Shown here piece by piece: positions 32,430 to 41,639 of a stretch of 64,000 bases of DNA. The notes beneath the pieces are model-generated. The model was not told the DNA's origin, ran no database searches, and saw nothing but the letters and a program-made list of their open reading frames with translations. The stretch lies in NCBI RefSeq assembly GCF_019279795.1, contig NC_056744.1:898762014-898826013 (forward strand), written 5' to 3'. Source of the stretch: Protopterus annectens. Taxonomy: Eukaryota > Chordata > Ceratodontiformes > Protopteridae. The first letter of the stretch is position 1. Every line of letters starts with the position of its first letter. Both the position numbers and the translations under genes were made by a program.

Positions 32430-34300
32430 GTTGCCCGGCTGTCCCTCCTTGGAGGCAGTCGGGGAAGATTATCACTGTACCCAGAAGCCTGGCATTCCCT
32501 CACTCAAGACACATGGGTACAGTCGATCATATCCAAGGGTTACATAATTCCTTTCGAGGAAAGTCCTTTCCCTCAAGTTCCCTTCCAGATGTACCACCCG
32601 GTCTAAGGGAAATTGCAGAGTTAGAAGTCTCAAAACTACTGCAAAAGAGCCATTCAGCCAGTTACAACAGACCATTCAGAGCCGGAATCTACTCAAGGTT
32701 CTTTTGGTCCCCAAAAGACGGGAGACTGGAGACCAATATTGGATCTCAGCAGACTCAACAAGTCTGTCAAGAAGACAAGATTCCGAATGGTCACTCTTCA
32801 GTCAATTCTGCCCTTCTTACAGAAGGACAACTGGATGTGCTCAATAGATCTTCAGGATGCGTACTATCACATCAAGATTCACAGACGCTCCAGGAGATTT
32901 CTCTGCTTTTGGCTGGGGTCCAGTCATTTCCAGTTCAGAGCCCTGCCCTTTGGTCTCACTACAGCCCCCAGAGTGTTCACCAAATGCATGGCAGTGGTCA
33001 CGGCTCACGTGAGACGACAAGGATTCCAGGTGTTTCCATATCTCGACGACTGGCTCCTGTCAGCCACCACCAGGCATCAGCTTATACAAGCCAGGGATTA
33101 CACAATAAACCTTTGTTCTCATTTGGGCATCTCAATCAACTTCGAAAAGTCATCCTTATCGCCCTGCCAGTCTATTACCTTCATAGGAAACTTAAACACT
33201 GTTCGATGTCAGCTACCCTTACAGATCAAAGAGTTTCAGACATTCAGAGTCATGTCAGGATCATTCTGGCCAACAAGAAAGTACAGGCCAGAATGGTTCT
33301 AAAGGTATTAGGTCTCATGGCTGCGGCCATTACTCTTCTTCCCCTGGCTCGATTCTACATGCGCCTCCTTCAGTGGATGCTGTTCACACAATGGTCGTAC
33401 CAGCAACTTCCAATGCGTCACCAGATTCTGGTGACACAGACATGCAAAGAGCATCTTGCTTGGTGGATCACATCTCCTCAGGTTCACCAAGGCAGGTACT
33501 TTGTACCCCATCCCCGATAGCCACTGTCACCACGGATGCCTCCTGATCGGGTGGGGGTCATTATCAGGGCAGGATGGTTCATGGGACGTGGCAGCCGTTC
33601 GGTACCATCTGCACATAAATGTCCTGGAGATGAGAGCAGTGCTTTTAACGTTGCAAGCCCTCAACGACTTTCTTCCCGTAGGGACAATTGCAGTCCACAC
33701 AGACAACATGTCTGTAGTTTGGTATATCAACAAACAGGGCGGAACCAAGTCCTACCCCTTGTGTCAGACTATGGCAATGGGCGATCTCCTCTCATCGGTT
33801 TCTGGTAGCAACGCATATCCCTGGGAAAACCAACATTGTAGCGGACAGATTGAGCAGAGCTATTCTCATGCCTCACGAGTGGTCTCTCAAGCAATCTATA
33901 GCGGAAGAGATTTTTCTGCAATGGGGTCGCCCATGTTGCGATCTTTTTGCTACTCCCCAAAACAGCAAATGTCCAGACTTCTTCAGCCTCTTCCCTCTAT
34001 CAGGCCATCCCCCCAGAGACGCTCTGACCCAGGATTGGCCCCAGGGACTTCTTTATGCTTTCCCTCCATTTCCTCTGATCCCTCAGGTTATCCAGAAAGC
34101 TACCGTTTTGAGAGCCAAATTGATTCTCATTGCCCCTTACTGGCCTCGACAAGTTTGGTTCCCGTTCCTCCATCACCTTTTGGTGCAGCCGTGGCATCTG
34201 GACCCAGTGCCAGATCTTCTGATTCACCAATCGGGTCAACTGCACCGGTCAATCCCTTCTCTCAACCTCACAGCATGGTTGCTCCACTTCCTTCCTTAGC
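32430..34300 (+). pseudogene. DIRS-4 RT, RNase H and MT-like domains
   Basis: RT open in 32739-33302: LDLSRLNKSVKKTRFRMV, SIDLQDAYYHIKIHRRSRRF (A), FRALPFGLTTAPRVFTKCM (B), FPYLDDWLLSATTRHQL (C). RNase H: TTDAS is followed by a stop at about 33545; LHINVLEMRAVLLTLQAL and HTDNMSVVWYINKQGG are in a later frame. The MT-like block in 33850-34299: MSRAILMPHEWSLKQ, CCDLFATPQNSKCPDFF, YAFPPFPLIPQVIQKA, LILIAPYWPRQVWFP. Confidence 0.88.
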
Positions 34301-35320
34301 CAGGCTTCCTTTGATCTCTAACCCAGTTAGAGACATCATAGTAACCGCTAAAATCCTCTACCAGGAGGATTTATACAAGCAAATGGAAGCGTTTCTCTTA
34401 TTGGGCTAAGGCCAAGAATATTGATCCTTTACTGCCCCTGTTCAGGCAGTCCTGGACTTCTTAGCAGAGATTTTTCATGCAGGCTCCTCTTCTTCCACAG
34501 TCAGAGTTCAATTGGCTGCTATTTCCAATTTTCATGTCGGGATAGCAGATCATAATATTATGTCCCATAGGCTCTGCAGGGCCTTCTTGAAAGGAATTTT
34601 CCTACTAAAACCTCCAATCAGGAATCCTCCTCCTCAGTGGGATCTAAATTTAGTGCTGACATCCTTAATTCTTCCTTCCCCCGAGCCAGCTGCTTCTTGT
34701 TCCCTGAAATATCTTTCTTGGAAAACTTTATTCCTAGTGGCTATTACATCGCCAGGAGGGTGTCTGAACTTCATGCTCTTTCGGTTCGACCCCCTATTTG
34801 GTTTTCACAAAGACAGAGTATCTTTGAGAACTAATCCAACCTTTTTGCCTAAGGTCGCTTCAAAGAACAATTTGAATCAATCCATTGATCTCCCTGTATT
34901 TTTCCTAACTATTCAGATAGAGCTGAACAAAAGCTACATTATCTTGATGTCCACCGTCAACTTAGATATTATTTGGACAGAACAAAAAATTTAGAAAATC
35001 TGATCAACTTTTTGTTTCCTATGCGGATAATAAAAAGGCCTTCCTGTTTCTAAAGTGACTTTGTCTAGATGGCTTTCTTGGTCATCTCTGAAATTTATCT
35101 GCTCAGGGAAAACAGCTGTGCTCAAAACCTAAAGCACATTCAACTAGGAGCTTAGCTACTTCTACAGCTTTTCAAGCTAGACTTCCTTTAGACACTATTT
35201 GTGCAGCGGCCACTTGGGCCACTCCTCACACTTTTGTTTCCCATTACAAATTGGACTTGGCCTCCAGGGACAGAGCCAGTTTTGGCTCTACAGTCCTCAA
35301 GAGTTTGTTCCATTGAGCCA
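34290..35320 (+). pseudogene. DIRS-4 tyrosine recombinase, broken
   Basis: Recombinase blocks scattered over frames: LPLISNPVRDIIVTAK at the start, FHAGSSSSTVRVQLAAISNF, the Arg block region (ITSPGGCLNFM in one frame, ARRVSELHAL in the next, about 34750-34775), HKDRVSLRTNPTFLPKVAS, HSTRSLATSTAF (HxxR, about 35130) and HTFVSHYKLDLASR (Tyr, about 35230-35270). It has several one-base shifts. Confidence 0.85.
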
Positions 35321-35347
35321 CCCAGGATAGAGTTGCTAGGACGCTGT

Positions 35348-35438
35348 CCCATCAAGCAAGAATGAGATTGACAACTTAACATTAAGAAGTTATGTACCTA
35401 CCATAACGTTCCATGTTAGTTGTCTTCTCTCTTCTTTC
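35348..35438. repeat. DIRS-4 internal complementary region
   Basis: CAAGCAAGAATGAGATTGAC to CTTAACAT (reverse complement of the left end) directly followed by TAAGAAGTTATGTACCTACC and so on (reverse complement of the right end). Confidence 0.93.
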
Positions 35439-35585
35439 GACCCTCCCTCCTTCCCCTAGCCTGGACAGACCTTGTTATAAGAAACTGTTATGCTGAAGGC
35501 CATTCAGACCTGGTCCTTCTTCCATCTGTAGTTTTCTTCTTCCTTTGGGAAGTATTTTATGCTTGGTGCTATGGCCCTTTGTCAT

Positions 35586-35753
35586 CAAACGAGATCTGGG
35601 TACTTACCGCCTTGCATCATGGGATATGGGGCTGCCTCGAGCTGGTAAAAGTGACTCTCGAGCTTAGCGGATCGGCTCCGAACCCATCAAGCAAGAAAGA
35701 AGGCGAGAGAAGACAACTAACATGGAACGTTATGGTAGGTACATAACTTCTTA
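35586..35753. repeat. DIRS-4 right inverted terminal repeat
   Basis: Counterpart of 29738-29885. The outer GGAACGTTATGGTAGGTAC and ATAACTTCTTA are absent from the left repeat but present in the internal complementary region. Confidence 0.92.
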
Positions 35754-36276
35754 TTCTAGGACTATGGATAGGTACGGCAAGCAGATTTTTTTCTTCAGCG
35801 ACCTTTGCCATGCGATAGCTGAACTATTGGTGTCACTTCACCCGCCTTCAAAGAGATGTTCTTAAAGAGTTTGGAGAAGTTTTACAGGATCCGTCGGCTG
35901 CTGGGTCCCAGGATAAAATTAACTCACAGCTAGGAATCCTAAACTCCATTGTTAACTCCTCCATGCAGCTCCATCATATGCAGCCGATGGAGCGAGCAGG
36001 GCCGCAGGCTCAGGAGTGGCTTTAAAGCGTCAATCCTGGATGCGGCTTTGTAATTTTGCAGATCCCTTCAAGGCGTCCTTCACAAACTCTCCCTTTGATG
36101 ACTCTACTTTGTTCGGACCTCAAGTGAAAGACACCTTGACTAGATGCGAACAAGATGGCAAGACTCTTTCTGCTGTAGGAGTCCGTTTCTCCACCCCTTC
36201 AAGACGTTACCCAAAAGGTCAGAAGGGAGGGAAAATGTGGTTCCGCAAATCTCAAGGAGTCACGCCTGACGCATGA
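35754..36276 (+). pseudogene. DIRS-3 gag, C-terminal part
   Basis: Continues 28099-29737 after DIRS-4. It shows MDRYGKQIFFF, FTRLQRDVLKEFGEV, then ALKRQSWMRLCNFADPFKAS and FTNSPFDDSTLFGPQVKDT, conserved in DIRS gags. Frame shifts occur near 35800 and 35970. Confidence 0.85.
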
Positions 36277-36400
36277 GGTCAGTTTACCCCCCAAGGCAGA
36301 GGGGGTAACAACAACAGATGCCGCCCTAGGGGAAGAGGGGGTCCGCAGAATCAGGGTAGCAGGGAGCCTCTCTCTGACAAACCCTTCCAGCATCCCTGAG

Positions 36401-37490
36401 ATGTTGCCCGATTGTCCACCTTCGGAGGCAGTTGGGGGAAGATTATCGCTGTACCCAAAAGCCTGGCTTTCCCTTTCTCAAGACAAATGGGTACAGTCGA
36501 TCATATCCGAGGGTTACAAAATTCCCTTTATTCAAACCCCAGTTCAGCAAAAGGGAACTCTTCCAGACATTCCACCTGGTCTATGGGAACTAGCAGTACC
36601 AGAGATTTCAAAACTGCTAGCAAAAAGAGCCATCCAGCCAGTCCCAGCAGACCAAATAGGATCCGGTATCTACTCAAGGTTCTTTTTAGTACCAAAAAAG
36701 ACAGGGGACTGGAGACCAATATTAGATCTCTGCAAACTAAACAAGTTTGTAAAGAAAACAAGATTCCGGATGGTCACGCTTCAGTCCATTCTACCCTTTC
36801 TGGGCAAGGACAATTGGATGTGCTCTGTAGACCTTCAGGATGCGTACTATCACATAAAAATTCACAGGCGCTCCAGAAGGTTTCTCCGCTTTCGGCTGGG
36901 GACCAGTCACTTCCAATTCAGAGCCCTGCCATTTGGACTCACTACAGCCCCCAGAGTATTCACCAAATGTATGGCAGCAGTTACGGCTCACCTGAGACGT
37001 CAAGGATTCCAGGTGTTTCCATATCTAGACGACTGGCTCCTCACTGCCACCACCAGGCATCAACTTCTCCAGGCCAGAGATTACACCATTCACATTTGCA
37101 GAGGGCTAGGGATTTCTATAAATTTTGAAAAATCTGCCTTGTCGCCTTGTCAATCTATTACCTTTTATAGGCGCCAAATTGGACGCCGTACAACTTTCAG
37201 CAAAGTTAACAGACCAAAGGATCTTGGACATTCAAAATCACATCCATGTGATTCTTCTCAGCAACAAAATTCAGGCCAGATTTGCTCTGAAAGTATTGGG
37301 TCTTATGGCGGCCGCCATAACACTTCTTCCCCTTGCCCGCTTTTACATGCGTCTTCTACAATGGATGCTGTTCGCCCAATGGTCCTTTCAACAACTTCCC
37401 ATGCGTCACAGGATCATAATAACTCCAATTTGCAAAAGGCATCTAACCTGGTGGATATCGTCCCCTCAAGTCCATCAGGGTAGACCCTTT
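36401..37490 (+). pseudogene. DIRS-3 reverse transcriptase
   Basis: Open from 36401: LSLSQDKWVQSIISEGYKIP (upstream block), FLVPKKTGDWRPILDLCKLN, SVDLQDAYYHIKIHRRSRRF (A), FRALPFGLTTAPRVFTKCMA (B), FPYLDDWLLTATTRHQL (C, both Asp). A one-base change at about 37161 moves the connection domain (AKLTDQRILDIQNHIHVIL, LKVLGLMAAAITLLPLARF) to another frame, open from 37125. RT itself appears intact through motif C. Confidence 0.92.
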
Positions 37491-38304
37491 GTTCCTCCCG
37501 CCCCGGTCGCCACAGTTACATCAGACGCCTCCCTGATCGGGTGGGGGGGGGCATTATCAGGGCAGGATGGTCCATGGCACTTGGCAACCTTTCGAATGCC
37601 ACTTGCACATAAATGTCCTGGAGATGAGAGCAGTGCTTTTAACGTTGCAAGCCCTCAACGACTCTCTTCCCCTGGGAACTATTGCAGTCCAAACGGACAA
37701 TATGTCCGTAGTGTGGTATATCAACAAGCAGGGTGGAACCAGGTCCTATCCACTGTGTCGAGAGGCTCTCAGACTTCGGCAGTGGGCAATCTCTTCTCAG
37801 CAGTTTCTGATAGCAACGCATATCCCCGGGAAATCCAACGTCATAGCGGACAGGTTGAGCAGAGCTATTCTCATGCCTCACGAGTGGTCTCTCAAACAAT
37901 CTGTGACTGAAGAGATTTTTCAGAAGTGGGGCCTTCATTGCTGCGATCTTTTTGCTACACCTCAAACCAGCAAATGCCCCGACTTCTCTCTCTTCCCCCT
38001 TCCAGGCCATCCCCCCAGAGACGCTCTAACCCAAGATTGGCCCCGGGAACTTCTTTATGCCTTTCCTCCCTTTCCTCTGATACCACAAGTAATTCAGAAA
38101 GCAACCGCCTTGAGAGCCAAGTTGATTCTCATTGCCCCTTATTGGCCTCGACAGATATGGTTTCCGTTCCTACATCGTTTTCTTTTGGTACAGCCATGGC
38201 ATCTGGACCCGGTTCCAGATCTTCTGACCCACCAGTCGGGGAAGCTGCACCAATCCATAACTTCTCTCAACCTCACTGCTTGGTTGCTCCGCTTCCATCC
38301 CTAG
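37491..38304 (+). pseudogene. DIRS-3 RNase H and MT-like domain
   Basis: RNase H begins TSDASLIGWGG; a G run (37541-37549) causes a shift. From 37567 the frame is open: LHINVLEMRAVLLTLQAL, QTDNMSVVWYINKQGGTRSY, IPGKSNVIADRLSRAILM. The four catalytic acids (Asp, Glu, Asp, Asp) are present. The MT-like block follows: LHCCDLFATPQTSKCPDF, LLYAFPPFPLIPQVI, LILIAPYWPRQIWFPFL. The block ends at 38304, after the recombinase frame has already opened. Confidence 0.9.
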
Positions 38305-39335
38305 CCAGGCTTCCTATGATTTCTAATCCCGTCCAGGATATCATAGTAGTTTCCCTTAAATCTTCCACCAGAAGGATTTACACTAGTAAATGGCAACATT
38401 TCTCCTCCTGGGCAAAAGCTAGGAATATAGACTCCTTTACTGCTCCGATTCATTCGGTCTTGGACTTCCTAGCCAAGATTTTTCATTCAGGATCTTCTTC
38501 CTCCACAGTAAAAGTTCAGCTGGCAGCCATTTCAAATTTTCATATAGGCTTGTTGGACCACAACATTGTCACATAAACTTTGCAAGGCATTCCTTAGAGG
38601 TATTTTTTTACTTAAACCTCCGATTAGAGACCCCCCCACCACAGTGGGATCTAAATTTAATTTTAACATCCTTGATTCTTCCCCCTTTCGAACCTGCGGC
38701 TGCCTGTTCATTGAAATTTCTTTCTTGGAAGACTCTTTCTAGTCACCATTACTTCTGCCAGGAGAGTATCTGAGCTTCATGCCCTCTGCATTCGTCCTCC
38801 CTACTTAATCTTCCACAAAGACAGAGTTTCTCTAAGGACTAATCCGTCTTTCTTACCCAAAGTGGCATCGCAGACTAACTTAAATCAATCCATTGATCTT
38901 CCAGTTTTTTTCCCAAATTATTCTAATAGAGCGGAACAAAAACTACGTTATCTTGATGTTCATCGCCAACTCAGATATGTGGACAGAACCAAACATTTTA
39001 GGAAATCTGATCAACTGTTTTTATCCTATGCAAAGAACAGGAAAGGCCTTCCAGTATCCAAGGTAACTCTATCTAGATGGCTGTCTTCTGTGATTACTTG
39101 CATTTATCCGCTCAGAGGTAAAGAGTTGATTTCCAGGCCAAAAGCCCATTCTACCAGAGCTCTAGCTACATCTACAGCTTTTCAGGCTAGACTTCCAATA
39201 GACACTATTTGTGCAGCAGCCACATGGGCCTCTCCTCATACCTTTGTTTCACATTACAAATTAGACTTGGCCTCCAGAGGAGCGAATTTTGGTTCCACCG
39301 TTCTCAAGAGTGTTCCATTGAGCCACCCAGGATAG
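38200..39335 (+). pseudogene. DIRS-3 tyrosine recombinase, lightly damaged
   Basis: The recombinase frame overlaps the MT frame (open 37926-38576), the usual DIRS arrangement. Blocks: LPMISNPVQDIIVVSLKSS, TRRIYTSKWQHFSSWAKARN; a frameshift near 38570; SARRVSELHALCIRPPYLIF; a gap near the LRYVDRTK block (two residues shorter than HRQLRYYLD); KAHSTRALATSTAFQARL (HxxR); AAATWASPHTFVSHYKLDL (Tyr). From 38862 to 39335 it is open. Confidence 0.9.
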
Positions 39336-39354
39336 AGGTGCTAGGGACGCGGTC

Positions 39355-39457
39355 CCATCCAGCAAGAATGAAGGCGAGATTGACAACTTAACATTAAGAA
39401 GTTATGTACCTACCATAACTTTCCATGTTAGTTGTCTTCTCTCGACTTCTTTCTTGC
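39355..39457. repeat. DIRS-3 internal complementary region
   Basis: CCAGCAAGAATGAAGGCGAG to ACTTAACAT joined to TAAGAAGTTATGTACCTACC; the same two-ended arrangement as in the other three DIRS elements. Confidence 0.93.
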
Positions 39458-39587
39458 GTCCCGCCCACCATCCCCCTAGCCTGGTCAGACCGAGAAGATT
39501 GTGCCTCTTCCCTTAAGAGTCTTATTCCAATTTTTCCAACTAATCAGCTTTCTAGTGTCACTAGATTAGGTTGATCTTTTTCGGGGG

Positions 39588-39640
39588 ATTATTATTATTA
39601 TTATTATCATTATTACTATTATTACCTCTTCCTCCTCCTC
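39588..39640. repeat. (ATT)n then (TCC)n microsatellite
   Basis: Short ATT-type repeat followed by TCC/CTC repeats, between the internal complementary region and the right repeat of DIRS-3. DIRS-4 lacks it. Confidence 0.9.
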
Positions 39641-39679
39641 TCCAGTTGGAGGAATGTATTGCATAATTTCCTTAGCTAC

Positions 39680-39869
39680 CAAACGAGATCTGGGTAGTCA
39701 TCGCCTTGCATCATGGGATATAGGGTTGCCTCGAGCCGGTAAAATTAGCACTCGAGCTTTAGTAAGTGGCAGAGTCGGAGCCGAGGATCGGCTCCAAACC
39801 CATCCAGCAAGAAAGAAGGCGAGAGAAGACAACTAACATGGAACGTTATGGTAGGTACATAACTTCTTA
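39680..39869. repeat. DIRS-3 right inverted terminal repeat
   Basis: Counterpart of 27606-27768, with GGAGCCGAGGATCGGCTCC. It ends GTACATAACTTCTTA. Confidence 0.92.
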
Positions 39870-39876
39870 TTTTATT

Positions 39877-40219
39877 GGGTTCCTATTACATGACCGAAGA
39901 CGCGTTCTTTTGAATGCATCTTGGTCAAACTTGAAAAGGCAAAATGACGAAGTGGCATATAAGTGAATTCTTTCCCTGGGAAAGAAATCGCTTGGCCGCG
40001 TCTGTTACTTGCCGTTATCGTCACTGTAGTGCGATCTCGGAGTTGGTATATTTAAGTGGGAGGGTTTGGGGGCATTTGTCATGTTTTAAAGAGTTTTTTT
40101 TTTCCCCTTGGGGGGAAAAAAAAATCGCTGTTCTAAGCGTTCGAGTTTGTAAGCTTTCGCTTACATGGGGTCAATAAATTATTCGCTTTTCTAAGCATTA
40201 GATGATTTAATATAGACCC
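39877..40219 (+). mobile_element. MITE C (hAT-like short element)
   Basis: Left end GGGTTCCTATTAC, right end TAATATAGACCC. The core at 40023-40058 (TGTAGTGCGATCTCGGAG, TTGGTATATTTAAG) is shared with MITEs A, B and D. The right duplication is GTTTTATC (40220-40227). The left duplication appears to have been split by DIRS-3: G at 27605 plus TTTTATT at 39870-39876. Confidence 0.82.
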
Positions 40220-40227
40220 GTTTTATC

Positions 40228-40572
40228 AAACTTCTAACTTTTTGAGCTTTATTGACCTTCTGCAGTCCATTTCTTTCATTGATCTTAATATGTTTATCTG
40301 TATTAAATCAAGCAACTCTTCTCTTAGCTCATTTTCTTCTAAACTTGAGGGCACATCTTTTGTTTTCCATTTCCTGTGGGCATTTGATAGAATTTCTATA
40401 GCTAACTGTGTCCTTGATATTTCAGATGCTTGCTCGTTCAGCCTTCAGGGATGACAGTTATTCTTTGTGAAAGAGAGCAGTACTGAGACCTCGGATCTAC
40501 GGTGCTGCTTCTCTGTCCCCTTTGAACAATCCCTTCCTTTCACTCGACTAGAAGTTCATGTCATGCTTTTCT
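40228..40572 (-). pseudogene. RLE LINE, copy a: N-terminal part
   Basis: Minus strand. It reads IEILSNAHRKWKTKDVPS-like and SLEENELREELLDLIQINI-like stretches, which fit the region ahead of RT in this LINE. It joins 27605 through DIRS-3 and MITE C. The identification rests on continuity more than on motifs. Confidence 0.5.
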
Positions 40573-40935
40573 CTGTTTTATTTCTCCAGGTCTTTTGGGT
40601 TTCTAATACCATGCTAGGAATGGATTCCATTCCTAAGCCAGGGAATGATTAAAGTTCGCAGAATTAGTGTTATTTCGGTCTTTGATTTTAGTCAAAAGTG
40701 CTCTTTGCAGTACCTGCGGTGTACACAGAACTGACTTCTGCAATTCATGTGAGTTGCATGTATTGGTATCGTATCTAAATGCAACTGTAAATTCTGTGAG
40801 ACTCATTGCTCCTGCTATTGTTGGATAGCTTTCTTCCACACTGTCATTTCTTGGTATTTTTATTACTTTGTGGCTTTGCTTTTTTGTTTGTAAAGTCTGT
40901 TGTTGATCATCCTTGGCCTGTTCTTTTCCTATTAG
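40573..40935 (-). pseudogene. RLE LINE, copy c: 3' fragment
   Basis: The nucleotide sequence aligns with the 3' ends of copies a (8200-8510) and b (6765-7080): AGTCTTTTGGATTTCTAATA-like start, ATTCCTAAG, AGTGCTCTTTGCAG, ACTCATTGCTCCTGC. The minus-strand protein shows KKQSHKVIKIPRN and a VxGAMSL block. Confidence 0.72.
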
Positions 40936-40989
40936 TCTTGCCTCTGTAGCAAGAAGCAGGAGCCCAAAAAAATGAAACAACCAAAACTC

Positions 40990-41565
40990 GACCTTGAAGA
41001 AATATTGCAACAGAAAAACCCAGCCTGTATATACCACCACTTCACAAGGGCTCACTTTACTGCCAGAAACCATTTATAAAATTAAACAACTCTGCTTAAC
41101 CAAGGAACATACACCATGGTCAAATAACAGCTGCAACCAACATTACAGCAGATCTTGCCAAGAAAAGGAATACTGTATAATACAAATAACTGTAAAAATA
41201 CCTCAATATATACATTTAATTTTAAACACTCAAGTCCAAAACCTCATCTTAAAACTGTGCAATAAGACACTGACTAAATTAAAGATAACATTTTAAATAA
41301 AGGAAGATCTAAGCTTTAAAATGGGCATGATGTCGTTGAGTCCGTGTGAATCAGCACCATTTAACTTGATCTGCCAAAAGGATCCCTAACTTATAACCAA
41401 ATTTCCCATGGTCCGACGAAATCTTCTCAGACTGTTTCTAACCCAGAAAAATCATCATACAAACGAATATGTTTCCACAAGGCATTTGTTTGATCACATA
41501 AAAATGTTCACGCATACAGTCTTTCAAAGCCCTTTCAGTTTTCCATATGTAATTCAATATTCCTG
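40990..41565 (-). repeat. Penelope-like element: left inverted arm
   Basis: Reverse complement of 42880-43725, apart from about 240 extra bases in the right arm at about 43262-43505. The inner part (41310-41565) is a minus-strand copy of the GIY-YIG region. Shared stretches include AACCTCATCTTAAAACTGTG-like sequence and GTTTTCCATATGTAATTC-like sequence. Confidence 0.8.
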
Positions 41566-41566
41566 A

Positions 41567-41575
41567 TGGCTTGAT

Positions 41576-41611
<36 letters not shown>

Positions 41612-41620
41612 ATCAAGCCA
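41567..41620. repeat. 54-bp perfect palindrome with TA core
   Basis: TGGCTTGATAGATA at the left, 26 bases of TA repeat, TATCTATCAAGCCA at the right. It lies at the inner edge of the left arm of the Penelope-like element. Confidence 0.95.
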
Positions 41621-41639
41621 TTTATTTGGCAATTAATGT

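Larger units (their letters stand above)
29738..35753 (+). mobile_element. DIRS-4: DIRS element nested in DIRS-3 gag
   Basis: 6016 bp. Its two ends, at ...AACAAGGA and TTCTAGGACT..., rejoin to a sequence that aligns with no gap to the same place in DIRS-4 itself (31803-31827). This shows an exact insertion with no duplication. It has inverted terminal repeats, an internal complementary region and all DIRS coding blocks, with many lesions. Confidence 0.94.
27606..39869 (+). mobile_element. DIRS-3: DIRS element hosting DIRS-4
   Basis: A 12.3-kb interval, of which 6016 bp is DIRS-4. It has inverted terminal repeats, an internal complementary region, gag, RT-RNase H-MT and recombinase. DIRS-3 and DIRS-4 are close relatives (same ITR, same gag start, same protein blocks). 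It sits in the minus-strand LINE between ...ATTTG and TTTTATT..., without a target duplication. Confidence 0.93.

Noticed and set aside
27606..39869. Long inverted terminal repeats as sign of a DNA transposon
   Set aside because: The internal complementary region, RT, RNase H and tyrosine recombinase identify DIRS; there are no target duplications and no transposase.
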